This document shows positions 25,704 to 34,419 of a stretch of DNA of 37,692 bases, one piece after another (positions within the stretch are counted from its first letter, which is position 1; the number at the start of each line of letters is the position of its first letter). This stretch comes from Burkholderiales bacterium (GTDB lineage Bacteria; Pseudomonadota; Gammaproteobacteria; Burkholderiales; Nitrosomonadaceae), in assembly GCA_024235735.1 (NCBI GenBank), contig JACKLU010000020.1, positions 1-37,692 of the forward strand, given 5' to 3'. The notes under the pieces are model-generated. The model saw only the letters and a program-made list of their open reading frames with translations. It was not told the origin of the DNA and did not search any database. Made by a program: the position numbers and the translations under genes.

Positions 25704-26999
25704 ATGACAAAAAATGTTGTGGTGATCGGCACGCAATGGGGCGATGAAGGCAAGGGAAAAGTTGTAGACTGGCTGACAGACCATGCGCAAGGCGTGGTTC
25801 GTTTTCAGGGTGGACATAATGCCGGCCACACGCTGGTGATCGGCGATAAAAAAACGATACTCCACTTAATACCGTCAGGTATTCTGCGTGGCGATGTAAC
25901 CTGTTATATCGGGAACGGTGTCGTTATTTCACCCGAAGCACTGCTCAAGGAAATTGGCATGCTCGAGGAGATGGGCATCAATGTGACGGCGCGATTGCGC
26001 ATCAGCGAAGCTTGTCCGTTGATATTGCCCTGTCATGTGGCGCTGGACCAGGCGCGAGAAACCGCTCGCGGTGCGGGTAAAATAGGCACCACCGGGCGTG
26101 GTATAGGGCCGGCCTATGAGGATAAAGCCGCCCGAAGAGCTATAAGACTACAGGATTTGTTTCACAGAGACAGGTTCGCTGCTAAACTGGGAGAAATGCT
26201 GGATTATCATAATTTTGTTTTAAAAAATTATTTTAATGCACCCGTTATTGATTTTCAGAAAACGCTCGATGAAGCGATTCTACAGTCCGAACGCATAAAA
26301 CCCATGATTGCCGATGTACCGCAACTGTTATTCAATGCCAATAAAGCCGGTGATAATCTGCTGTTTGAAGGCGCGCAAGGCGCATTGCTGGATATCGACC
26401 ATGGCACTTATCCGTTTGTGACATCAAGTAACTGTATTGCTGGCGCCGCAGGGACAGGGAGTGGTGTCGGCCCGCAAATGTTGCAGTATATTCTGGGAAT
26501 TACAAAAGCCTATACCACCCGCGTCGGCTCCGGCCCTTTCCCAACCGAACTGGAAGATGAAATCGGCAGTTATCTGGCGACGCGCGGCCATGAATTCGGG
26601 TCAACGACCGGACGCCCGCGACGTTGCGGATGGTTTGATGCGGTTGCCATGAAACGATCCATACAAATCAATGGCGTAACCGGGTTTTGCATTACCAAGC
26701 TTGATGTGCTTGATGGTGTCGAAACACTGAATATCGGTATCGGTTATAAACTCGCGAATGGCGATTATTCGGAAGTACTGCCGGTTGGCGCCGAGGATCT
26801 GAATCTCTGCGAACCGGTTTATGAAGAAATTCCAGGTTGGTCTGAAAATACAGCGGGTATTAGAGAATTTCACCGGTTGCCCGCAGCGGCCCGGAATTAT
26901 TTAAAACGTATTGAAGAAATTTGTGAAACACCGATTGATATGATTTCGACCGGACCGGACCGGGATGATACCATTGTATTGCGTCATCCTTTTGAATAA
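25704..26999 (+). CDS. purA: Adenylosuccinate synthetase
   Basis: Joins IMP and aspartate using GTP on the way to AMP. A 431-residue protein starting MTKNVVVIGTQWGDEGKGK; Asp14 and His42 (GGHNAGHT) are the catalytic pair. Other signatures are GTTGRGIGPAYEDK, GAQGALLDIDHGTYPFVTSSN and the GSTTGRPRRCGWFD loop. The start was set at this ATG rather than the in-frame TTG at 25671. It follows hisZ by about 36 bases, so the purine and histidine genes share a unit. Confidence 0.96.
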   Translation: MTKNVVVIGTQWGDEGKGKVVDWLTDHAQGVVRFQGGHNAGHTLVIGDKKTILHLIPSGILRGDVTCYIGNGVVISPEALLKEIGMLEEMGINVTARLRISEACPLILPCHVALDQARETARGAGKIGTTGRGIGPAYEDKAARRAIRLQDLFHRDRFAAKLGEMLDYHNFVLKNYFNAPVIDFQKTLDEAILQSERIKPMIADVPQLLFNANKAGDNLLFEGAQGALLDIDHGTYPFVTSSNCIAGAAGTGSGVGPQMLQYILGITKAYTTRVGSGPFPTELEDEIGSYLATRGHEFGSTTGRPRRCGWFDAVAMKRSIQINGVTGFCITKLDVLDGVETLNIGIGYKLANGDYSEVLPVGAEDLNLCEPVYEEIPGWSENTAGIREFHRLPAAARNYLKRIEEICETPIDMISTGPDRDDTIVLRHPFE

Positions 27000-27098
27000 A
27001 AAGCCTGTATTGATCCGACTGGCTTTGAAATAAGGTGAAACGCTTTAGATTAAATGATATTTTACTGATCAATCTTTTCTTAAAAGAGCCAGAAACAG

Positions 27099-27755
27099 AT
27101 GAATAATCTCAAACTTTCGGATGTGTCGGTGGATACTTGGGTTCAAGGCGGTCCTGTTGATTTGAATAGCTTGTCGGGTTCTGTTGTCCTGATCGAAGTG
27201 TTTCAGGTCAACTGTCCGGGTTGTTTTCTTTATGCTTTGCCTGCTGCCATTCAGCTGTATGACAAATATCACGGTCAGGGCCTGGAGGTTATCGCTCTGG
27301 CGACTGCGTTTGAAGATTATGATAAGAACACACTGGACAATTTAAAATTGCTGGTGAATGCCGGTGAAGTGATCGGTGAGACCTACAAGGCGCTGAGCCA
27401 GCGTGGAGTACTGATCGATGCTGGCAAGCTGCCCTGGAAGATTCCTTTCGCAGTGGCTATGGATCGCGTCGTGGCGGATAACGAACCGGTGACGGATGAA
27501 CGTGTGTTGGCTTACTCGCGCACGCTGTTAGCGCAATTTGACCGATTGCCGGAAGAGCAGCAGCAATCGATACTGCATCAGGTACGCACGTTTATGGAGC
27601 AAAAGATCATGAAAGCAGAAACTTTCGAGCGTTTTGCACTGCAAGGTACGCCATCCGCACTGATTTTTGACAGAAAGGGCGAATTACAAAATGCCTCTTT
27701 TGGACAGATTGATTATAAAGACCGCCTCATCGAACAACTACTCGCCGAGTCCTAA
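27099..27755 (+). CDS. Redoxin/thioredoxin-like protein with CPGC site
   Basis: A 218-residue protein with a thioredoxin-type fold but no signal peptide. Residues 28-48 hold VVLIEVFQVNCPGCFLYALP with an active-site CPGC (Cys39, Cys42), and the cis-Pro equivalent is in ALQGTPSALIFDRKGE near the end. Between them is a long, mainly helical insert (about residues 85-165) not seen in plain TlpA proteins. It is probably a cytoplasmic thiol-disulfide or peroxide-linked protein of the AhpC/TSA-redoxin superfamily; the substrate is unknown. Confidence 0.75.
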   Translation: MNNLKLSDVSVDTWVQGGPVDLNSLSGSVVLIEVFQVNCPGCFLYALPAAIQLYDKYHGQGLEVIALATAFEDYDKNTLDNLKLLVNAGEVIGETYKALSQRGVLIDAGKLPWKIPFAVAMDRVVADNEPVTDERVLAYSRTLLAQFDRLPEEQQQSILHQVRTFMEQKIMKAETFERFALQGTPSALIFDRKGELQNASFGQIDYKDRLIEQLLAES

Positions 27756-28066
27756 AACCTGGTCCGCTGATACGCAGCTAGTGAACAAGCTGTATGCTTC
27801 TGAATTTCTGTTTTTAGTGCCTGACACCTCAAATAGCACTCCGCGAACAGATCAATTGCTTTCTCTCGATCAATGATCGTGCAAACTGTCATCTTGCAGC
27901 TGTTTTAAACATTGCTGATTTAAAGCGGCTTCATTGCCGCTCCCCGCGGAGCACTCTGCTGCAATAAAAAGGTTCCGGGTATCTGATTTGAATGCCTGGC
28001 TGGATATTTCGGGGTTACGCTCCATTCAGAATAATACCGATTGGGCAATAACTCGGATAACTGTCG
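27756..28066. other. Intergenic stretch without a gene
   Basis: No convincing ORF in this 311-base gap. Seen in it: a near-palindrome CGATCA-A-TGATCG at 27867-27879, a hairpin AGCGGC/GCCGCT at 27924-27941 (possible terminator stem without a T-run), and a decayed REP-like piece TTCGGGGTTACGCTC near 28008-28022. The promoter for the BCCT gene presumably lies here but was not pinned down. Confidence 0.5.
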
Positions 28067-29590
28067 ATGGAAAAATACTTCGCGCATTACATGCAAATGT
28101 TAAAGGACTGGCGTGCAGGCATACTGCCGCCGGTATTTTTTACCGCTGCTGCGCTCAGTGTTGCGTTTATCTTTTTTGCCGGAATCTGGAGTCAGACTGC
28201 CGCGCGATGGTTCGGCAGCGCGCTTTCTGCAATAACGCATTATTTTGACTGGTTCTATATTGCCATCACGGCAGCGCTGGTCGTCTGTGCGGTCTGGCTG
28301 CTGTTCAGCCGCTATGGTCGCCTGCGGCTTGGCAAGCCGAATGATCATCCGCAGTTCTCATACGCCGCCTGGCTGGCCATGCTGTTTGCCGCAGGCATGG
28401 GCATGGGGCTGGTGTTCTGGGGCGTGGCGGAACCGCTTTATCATTATCACGAACCGCCAACGGCTGATCCTCTCAGCCGCGAAGCCGTCGCAGAAGCCAT
28501 GCGCTTCAGTTTCTTCCATTGGGGATTGCATCCCTGGGCGATTTACGTCGTCTTTGGATTGTCTATCGGGCTGCTGCATTACCGGCATGATTTGCCGCTG
28601 GCGCCACGGACATTGTTGTACCCGCTTTTTGGCGCGCGCGTGCATGGCTGGCTGGGGCATGCAACCGATGCATTCTGTACCGTCGGCACACTGCTTGGCG
28701 TAGCCACCTCGCTCGGGCTGGGCGCAATGCAGATCAACGCGGGGCTGAGTCAACTAGCCGCTGTAGATTATTCAACTTCGGTGCAGGTATGGATTATTAC
28801 GCTGATTACCGCGGCGGCCACTTTTTCCACGGTCAGCGGCGTGTCAAAAGGAATCCGTTACCTGAGCATTCTGAATTGTTTCCTGATGGGACTATTCCTG
28901 GTTTTTGTGTTTCTCGCCGGACCAACCCGCTATCAGATCATTGCTTTTTTCTCGACGCTTGCCGACTATGCGCAGAAATTCGTGCCCACCAGTATGTGGC
29001 TGGACAGTCGACCGGATAGCGATTGGCAATCGCAATGGACATTATTCTTCTGGGGATGGTGGTTCTCATGGGCGCCCTTCGTTGGCATTTTTGTCGCGCG
29101 CATATCCAGAGGACGCACTATCCGGGAATTTGTCGGATGTGTATTGCTCATTCCGTCACTCGTCAACTTCGTGTGGTTTGCCGTGTTCGGCGGCACAGGT
29201 CTTTATATCGAGAAACAGTATGGCAGCATGGCGGAGCCAATCATGGACAATGTCGCCCTGTCGCTGCACATTCTGCTGGATCACTTGCCCTGGGCGTCGA
29301 TGATGCAATGGGCTGGCATTGTGCTGGCGGTTATTTTTTTTATTACGTCCTCTGATTCCGGTTCGTTTGTCGACGACATGATCACAACCGGCGGCAATCC
29401 AAATCCGCCGGTTGCCAACCGGATTTTCTGGGGTATTTCGGAAGGCGCGGCGGCCGCTGTGCTGTTGCTTGCCGGCGGACTCCAGGCGCTTCAGGCGGTA
29501 TCCATTTCAGCGGGATTGCCGCACAGTATTCTGCTGGTGCTGGGTTGTATCGGACTGATCAAAGTGTTGCGCAGTGAACTGCTGAAATAA
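28067..29590 (+). CDS. BCCT-family transporter (betaine/carnitine/choline type)
   Basis: A secondary transporter for quaternary-ammonium osmolytes, likely sodium- or proton-coupled. The 507-residue protein has about 12 membrane helices. Signatures are GMGMGLVFWGVAEPLYHYHE (about 110-128, the Gly-rich helix) and FFWGWWFSWAPFVGIFVARIS (about 327-347, with the Trp residues that form the aromatic substrate box). A further SSDSGSFVDDMITTGG segment is typical. The C-terminus is short, without the osmosensing tail of BetP. The exact substrate (betaine, choline, ectoine) cannot be told from the sequence. Confidence 0.92.
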   Translation: MEKYFAHYMQMLKDWRAGILPPVFFTAAALSVAFIFFAGIWSQTAARWFGSALSAITHYFDWFYIAITAALVVCAVWLLFSRYGRLRLGKPNDHPQFSYAAWLAMLFAAGMGMGLVFWGVAEPLYHYHEPPTADPLSREAVAEAMRFSFFHWGLHPWAIYVVFGLSIGLLHYRHDLPLAPRTLLYPLFGARVHGWLGHATDAFCTVGTLLGVATSLGLGAMQINAGLSQLAAVDYSTSVQVWIITLITAAATFSTVSGVSKGIRYLSILNCFLMGLFLVFVFLAGPTRYQIIAFFSTLADYAQKFVPTSMWLDSRPDSDWQSQWTLFFWGWWFSWAPFVGIFVARISRGRTIREFVGCVLLIPSLVNFVWFAVFGGTGLYIEKQYGSMAEPIMDNVALSLHILLDHLPWASMMQWAGIVLAVIFFITSSDSGSFVDDMITTGGNPNPPVANRIFWGISEGAAAAVLLLAGGLQALQAVSISAGLPHSILLVLGCIGLIKVLRSELLK

Positions 29591-29695
29591 TCGATATTGC
29601 CAATAGCCAGACATCCGCCATGTTCGAAAAATCAATTTCCCGCTGGATCGACCATTGCCGCAAGATGATATGTTTAGTGTATTGCGAATTGCCTG

Positions 29696-30871
29696 ATGCC
29701 TGACAACGCGCACTCAGCCCCGTTGCCATTCAACAGAAGCGTTCAGTGGGATATTTTTTGCCATGTAATCGATAATTTCGGTGACATTGGTGTGAGCTGG
29801 CGGCTTGCGCGCCAGTTGCAGCATGATTACCGGCAAACGGTAAGATTGTGGGTGGATGATCTGTACAGCCTGACGCGCATCGCTCCGCAGATCAAACCCG
29901 ATCTGCCGCGACAGTTTTTCCGGAACATTGAAATCCGCCACTGGCTGTCGCCTTTTCCGGCGTGTGCGCCGGGCGATGTGGTTGTGGAAATGTTTGCATG
30001 CACGCTGCCGGACGCTTATGTCATGGCAGTGACTCGCAAATCGCGCGCGCCTGTGTGGATTAACCTGGAATACCTGAGCGCCGAAGACTGGGTACCGGCA
30101 TACCACGGGCTGCGTTCGCCGCATCCGCGCCTGCCGCTGACAAAAACATTCTTTTTCCCCGGTTTCGTTTCCGGCACCGGCGGGCTGCTACGGGAAAATG
30201 ACCTTATCCGGCATAGAACTGATTTCGATGATCAAAAAGCGCGGCAATTCTGGCAATCCATCGGCGTGCCCGAGCGTGCACCGCGGGAATGCCGTGTATC
30301 GCTGTTCTGCTATGAACATGCGCCGCTGAAGGAACTGATCGCCATCTGGATGCAATCACCAATGCCGATTTTCCTGATCGTGCCGCAAGGCCGGATCGCA
30401 GATCAGGTGACCGCCATATTGAACACCCGATCGGTGCATTCCGGTGAGGTGATCACAGCGGGGCGGTTGTCGGTCAAAATTATCCCCTTTCTGGAGCAGA
30501 CGCAGTATGACACCTTGCTCTGGGCCTGCGATCTGAATTTCGTACGCGGAGAAGATTCATTCGTGCGGGCGCAATGGGCGGGAAAACCGTTTGTCTGGCA
30601 CATTTATCCGCAGTCGGAACAGGCGCATTGGAAGAAACTCGATGCTTTTCTGCAGCTATATACGAAACAAATGCCGGAAAATGTGGTCTATGCCTTACGA
30701 AAATTCTGGCACGGCTGGAATGGCATGACGGAAATCGGCGCATCGACATGGCAGGATTACCGCGATTGCTTTGCGGCGTTGGAGTCGTACAATGCGGTCT
30801 GGCGGCAGACGCTGGCGGCGCAGCATGATCTGGCGTTCAATCTGGTGCAGTTTGCCGGAAATCAGCTATAA
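29696..30871 (+). CDS. earP: EF-P arginine rhamnosyltransferase EarP
   Basis: Transfers rhamnose from dTDP-rhamnose to Arg32 of elongation factor P. The 391-residue GT-B protein begins with the family segment WDIFCHVIDNFGDIGVSWRLAR, whose Asp26/Asp30 include the likely catalytic base. The donor-site motif is RGEDSFVRAQWAGKPFVWHIYPQ (about 284-306), with Glu286 as the conserved acid. The next gene is efp, 81 bases on, whose product has the matching acceptor arginine. EarP is restricted to a subset of beta- and gammaproteobacteria. Confidence 0.95.
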   Translation: MPDNAHSAPLPFNRSVQWDIFCHVIDNFGDIGVSWRLARQLQHDYRQTVRLWVDDLYSLTRIAPQIKPDLPRQFFRNIEIRHWLSPFPACAPGDVVVEMFACTLPDAYVMAVTRKSRAPVWINLEYLSAEDWVPAYHGLRSPHPRLPLTKTFFFPGFVSGTGGLLRENDLIRHRTDFDDQKARQFWQSIGVPERAPRECRVSLFCYEHAPLKELIAIWMQSPMPIFLIVPQGRIADQVTAILNTRSVHSGEVITAGRLSVKIIPFLEQTQYDTLLWACDLNFVRGEDSFVRAQWAGKPFVWHIYPQSEQAHWKKLDAFLQLYTKQMPENVVYALRKFWHGWNGMTEIGASTWQDYRDCFAALESYNAVWRQTLAAQHDLAFNLVQFAGNQL

Positions 30872-30952
30872 TTCCCGTTTTTTTGAAACCCCGCCGCGCA
30901 CGAAACCAATGGCGCAATGTCTTGTTTATAACTATTATTCGCAGGAAAAACT

Positions 30953-31516
30953 ATGAAAACCGCAATGGAACTACGCTCAGGAAATGTTGTGATGGTAGGA
31001 AATGATCCTATGGTCGTACAAAAGGCTGAGTTCACAAAATCCGGACGTAACGCATCTGTGGTCAAGATGAAGCTGAAAAGCCTGTTTTCCGATTCAACCA
31101 CGGAATCCGTCTATAAAGCGGATGAAAAATTCGACGTGGTCGTGCTGGATCGTCAGGACTGCACCTACAGCTACTACGCCGATCCGCTCTATGTGTTCAT
31201 GGACGCCGATTATAACCAGGTCGAAGTGGAGGCGGACAACATGCAGGATGTCCTGAACTATCTTATCGACGGTATGGAAGATGTCTGCCAGGTCACTTTT
31301 TACAATGGCAAGGCCATATCGGTCGAACTGCCATCAACCATCGTGCGCGAGGTCGAATACACCGAACCCGCGGTGCGCGGCGACACCACCGGCAAAGTCA
31401 TGAAACCGGCGCGCCTGCAGGGCACGGGCTTTGAAATTCCAGTGCCCGCCTTCGTGGAAATCGGCGACCGCATCGAAATCGATCCGCATAACAACGAATT
31501 CAGAAAACGCGTCTAA
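30953..31516 (+). CDS. efp: Elongation factor P
   Basis: Rescues ribosomes stalled on polyproline stretches. A 187-residue, three-domain protein starting MKTAMELRSGNVVMVGNDPM. The modified loop KSGRNAS has arginine at position 32, the EarP type, not the lysine of EpmA-modified EF-P. The C-terminal IDPHNNEFRKRV is characteristic. AGGA lies before the ATG. Paired with earP upstream. Confidence 0.97.
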   Translation: MKTAMELRSGNVVMVGNDPMVVQKAEFTKSGRNASVVKMKLKSLFSDSTTESVYKADEKFDVVVLDRQDCTYSYYADPLYVFMDADYNQVEVEADNMQDVLNYLIDGMEDVCQVTFYNGKAISVELPSTIVREVEYTEPAVRGDTTGKVMKPARLQGTGFEIPVPAFVEIGDRIEIDPHNNEFRKRV

Positions 31517-31542
31517 GTAATCCGGCGGATACGCACACAACA

Positions 31543-31565
31543 AGAGGAAGCATCCTGCTTCCTCT
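31543..31565. terminator. Hairpin between convergent efp and hsdS
   Basis: Perfect 10-bp arms AGAGGAAGCA (31543-31552) and TGCTTCCTCT (31556-31565) with a 3-base loop. It lies 26 bases past the efp stop, in the gap where efp and the restriction operon converge. There is no strong T-run, but the stem is very stable and could serve both directions. Confidence 0.6.
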
Positions 31566-31648
31566 GTCGGTTTGGCAGCGTGATCGTGCGTTTGTCAGAT
31601 CATCGCATTCAGCAAAGCAAGTCTTCTTTTCCTGCATGCTTTACCATT

Positions 31649-32941
31649 TCATTTTGCACCCCGATTTCGCCTGCGTTCGGGTTTGGACGTAGCCGCGTTT
31701 GCTGCGCGGGACGCCCGGATGCGGTCGAGCAATACGCTGGCGGGTTCGTCGTCGGGGTTTTGCGGCACCAGCTCGCCGCGGAACGCTTTGGCGAGAATCG
31801 CGGGTGTCAGCTTATCAATCCGCGCGCGGGCGGCGTGGTAGCGGGCTTCGATGCGGTCGGCGTAGGCGAACATTTCTTCGACGCGGCGGACGATTTCGGT
31901 TTGTTCTTCAAATGATGGAAGGTTGATAGGTAACTCACTCAACATAGATTTATTGATCGATGCGAGGTTTGTCGTTTGTTTGCCGCTTCTCAGGAAGTAA
32001 TTCAATCCTCTATAGTTACCCCACCATGAAATATATTTAGGTTGATTTTTCTTGTCATAAAGGCGTGCACGAAAGACGTGGTTCTGGAAGGAGCATTGTT
32101 CAATTTGACCTTCCCAAATCCATCCACGGCCTAGCTTGTCGATATCACCACCTTCATTGAAAAGAATATCCCCTGGCTCAAGCAATAACGCATTTAGTTT
32201 AGAGACGGGTATCCGAATAATTTTTATGTCACCTAGATCGAGATATCCTCTTTGGACATTTGCAACTCTCAAATAAGGTACTTCTTCATCATTTAGCGAT
32301 TGTTTTTTTGAATCTTTGGTGACACCACCCTGAATATGTGCAATTTCGGCTAGTCTTACAGTCTTCCAGGGTTTGTCGTTACCTGTTTCATTTCGCCATT
32401 CCTCCGTCAATTTCCCCGAAGTTGCGGCGGCGAGGACGGACTGGCGGAAGCGTTTGAGGATAACTGGAATATGGTCGAGGCGTTCGCGGCAGGCATCGAT
32501 TCGCGCAAGAATGCTGTCGAGTTTGTCGGCGATGCGTTTTTGTTCGTTGAGCGGTGCAAGTACGATGTCCTGATTGTATGCGTCCATGCGATTCAAGCCG
32601 GGAATCGCGGTAGCTTTGTTAAGTTCGCCGAGATTTAATATCTTGAGTTGATAGAACCAGTAACGAGGGAAATTATCAGGAAATTTATCGATGTAGTAGG
32701 TGGTATCAATCGGAAAACATGGCAGTTCAGATAAGTGAATTTCACCGACACTTCCTTTTCGTCCAATAATGATAGTGATTGCGTTAGTCAGTGCTTCATT
32801 GTGATAACCGACTATTCCATTTGAACCATAAACAGGAAATCCTGAACCACTACGCATTCGATCTGGTAAAGCTTTGCCATACTTGAATTCAATAAGCTGA
32901 CCTAATTTTGTAATACACCAGCCATTGGGCAATTCGCTCAT
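31649..32941 (-). CDS. hsdS: Type I restriction-modification specificity subunit HsdS
   Basis: Reads the bipartite target for the HsdRMS complex. The 430-residue protein has two target-recognition domains (about 1-145 and 190-345). Each is followed by a conserved spacer helix: LNEQKRIADKLDSILARIDACRERLDH and FEEQTEIVRRVEEMFAYADRIEARYHA. The second ends in the LTPAILAKAFRGELVPQNPDDEPASVLL tail common to the family. The recognition-domain DNA is visibly more AT-rich than the flanking gene, a usual sign of exchanged specificity modules. Its ATG overlaps the hsdM stop (ATGA). Target sequence unknown. Confidence 0.93.
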   Translation of the reverse strand: MSELPNGWCITKLGQLIEFKYGKALPDRMRSGSGFPVYGSNGIVGYHNEALTNAITIIIGRKGSVGEIHLSELPCFPIDTTYYIDKFPDNFPRYWFYQLKILNLGELNKATAIPGLNRMDAYNQDIVLAPLNEQKRIADKLDSILARIDACRERLDHIPVILKRFRQSVLAAATSGKLTEEWRNETGNDKPWKTVRLAEIAHIQGGVTKDSKKQSLNDEEVPYLRVANVQRGYLDLGDIKIIRIPVSKLNALLLEPGDILFNEGGDIDKLGRGWIWEGQIEQCSFQNHVFRARLYDKKNQPKYISWWGNYRGLNYFLRSGKQTTNLASINKSMLSELPINLPSFEEQTEIVRRVEEMFAYADRIEARYHAARARIDKLTPAILAKAFRGELVPQNPDDEPASVLLDRIRASRAANAATSKPERRRNRGAK

Positions 32942-34407
32942 TCAATGACCTCATCCACCGTTTCCCCCAATTCCTCCAAGATCCCCTGTAATTCGAGCAA
33001 TGCGCCTTGCAATTCGTCAATCGCTTCCTGCGCGAGCAGCGCCGGTTCCGGCAGGTCATCATGGTCAGTGGCGCTGTCGTCCTTGAGCCAGGCGATGTCG
33101 AGGCTGTCGCCGCGTCCGGCGATGTGTTCGCGGGTGAAGGCGCGGCATCGGGCGGTTTCTGGATTCCCGCCTTCGCGGGAATGACGATGTTCGTTGTTGT
33201 CGCCGGAAGGATCGGGGCCGAAGAAGTCTTCGAATCCGGCGAAGTGGTCGCGCGTCAGTTGCGTGCGCTTGCCGAATTGCGGCATGTTGGCGCGCAGGTC
33301 GTAAATCCACACTTCCTGGGTGTTGGCTTTGTCGCTGTGACCGCGCGTGAAGAACAGCACGTTGGTTTTGACGCCTTGCGCGTAAAAAATGCCGGTCGGC
33401 AGGCGCAGGATGGTGTGCAGGTTGCATTTGTCCATCAGGTCGCGGCGGATTTGCGTGCCGACGTTGCTTTCAAACAATACGTTGTCCGGCATCACCACGG
33501 CGGCGCGCCCGCCGGGGGCCAGTCCGCGGTAGATATGCTGCAAAAAGCAGAACTGTTTGTTGCTGGTCGGAAAGGTGAAATCGGTGCGGCTTGGCAGGCC
33601 GCCGCCTTTTTTGGTGCCGAACGGCGGATTGGTCAGAATCAGCGTCGCTTTCGGCAGCGCTTCGCCTTCCGCGCCGAGCGTGTCGCCGTAATGAATGCCC
33701 GCGCCGCCTTCGAACGAATCCAGCCCGTGCAGCATCAGGTTCATCAACGCCAGCCGATGCGTGTCCTGCACATGTTCCATGCCGTAGAACGTGCGGTGGC
33801 GGTATTTGCGCTGCTGCTCCTCGGTCCATTCGTCGAAGTTGCCATGCTGGCGGATGTAATTGTTGGCGACGATCAGAAAGCCGCCCGTTCCCGCCGCCGG
33901 GTCTTGAATAAAGTCCGCGATATCCGGCTTCATTACCGCGACCATCGCTTCGATCAGCGGCCGCGGCGTAAAGTACTGGCCCGCGCCGGATTTTTTCTCG
34001 TTGGCGTTTTTCTCCAGCAAGCCTTCGTACAAATCGCCGAGGTCTTCGCGGTGCACGCTGTACCAGTCGAGCTTGTCGATTTCCGACACCAGCGCGGACA
34101 GCGTGACCGGTTTGCGGATGAAACTGCTGGCATTGGCGAAAATTTCCTGCACCAGTGGCGTGCCGTGACTGCCCAGGTGAATCAGCAGCATTTTGTAGAA
34201 TTCCAGCCGGTCGGGCGCGGCCTTCGATTCCAGATCGCTCCAGCGCTGGCCATCGGGCAGCTGATCCTCGATGCCGGTTTCCTTGGCCATTTTGAGGAAC
34301 AGGAGATAGGTCAGTTCGGTCACGTACTGGTGATAGGTGACGCCGTCATCCTTGAGGATGTTGCACAGGTTCCATAATCTGGAAACGATATCGGAGGTTG
34401 CTGTCAT
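32938..34407 (-). CDS. hsdM: Type I N6-adenine methyltransferase subunit HsdM
   Basis: Methylates adenine in the host target and is the core of the HsdRMS complex. The 489-residue protein has the HsdM N-terminal helical domain (1-125), SAM-binding motif I DPAAGTGGF (about 169-177) and catalytic motif IV NPPFG (260-264). An odd feature is residues 404-418, NEHRHSREGGNPETA, an in-frame peptide encoded by a palindromic repeat (33158-33186) in the region before FTREHIAGRGDSLDIAW. Relatives that I recall lack this insert. It sits outside the catalytic core, so the enzyme is probably active. Confidence 0.94.
   Translation of the reverse strand: MTATSDIVSRLWNLCNILKDDGVTYHQYVTELTYLLFLKMAKETGIEDQLPDGQRWSDLESKAAPDRLEFYKMLLIHLGSHGTPLVQEIFANASSFIRKPVTLSALVSEIDKLDWYSVHREDLGDLYEGLLEKNANEKKSGAGQYFTPRPLIEAMVAVMKPDIADFIQDPAAGTGGFLIVANNYIRQHGNFDEWTEEQQRKYRHRTFYGMEHVQDTHRLALMNLMLHGLDSFEGGAGIHYGDTLGAEGEALPKATLILTNPPFGTKKGGGLPSRTDFTFPTSNKQFCFLQHIYRGLAPGGRAAVVMPDNVLFESNVGTQIRRDLMDKCNLHTILRLPTGIFYAQGVKTNVLFFTRGHSDKANTQEVWIYDLRANMPQFGKRTQLTRDHFAGFEDFFGPDPSGDNNEHRHSREGGNPETARCRAFTREHIAGRGDSLDIAWLKDDSATDHDDLPEPALLAQEAIDELQGALLELQGILEELGETVDEVIE
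33158..33186. repeat. Palindromic repeat inserted in frame inside hsdM
   Basis: Core ATTCCCGC (33163-33170), loop CTTC, then GCGGGAAT (33175-33182), with flanks TCTGG and GACG. This is the widespread short palindrome read as TTCCCGC-CTTC-GCGGGAA. In the hsdM frame it encodes HSREGGNPE, a peptide known from many proteins invaded by this repeat. It is unrelated to the GTAG-type REPs at the left of the window. Confidence 0.8.
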
Positions 34408-34419
34408 ATTCCTGGATTA

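Noticed and set aside
27000..27026. Weak hairpin AAAGCC/GGCTTT after purA as a terminator
   Set aside because: A 6-bp stem with a 15-base loop and no T-run; too weak to call.
27934..28248. 104-codon plus-strand ORF before and into the BCCT gene
   Set aside because: Overlaps the BCCT transporter by 182 bases in another frame and has no domain features.
33007..34377. 456-codon plus-strand ORF opposite hsdM, and similar ones opposite hsdR (34423-35448, 35551-36627)
   Set aside because: Long antisense frames are expected in GC-rich genes; the sense genes carry all catalytic motifs.
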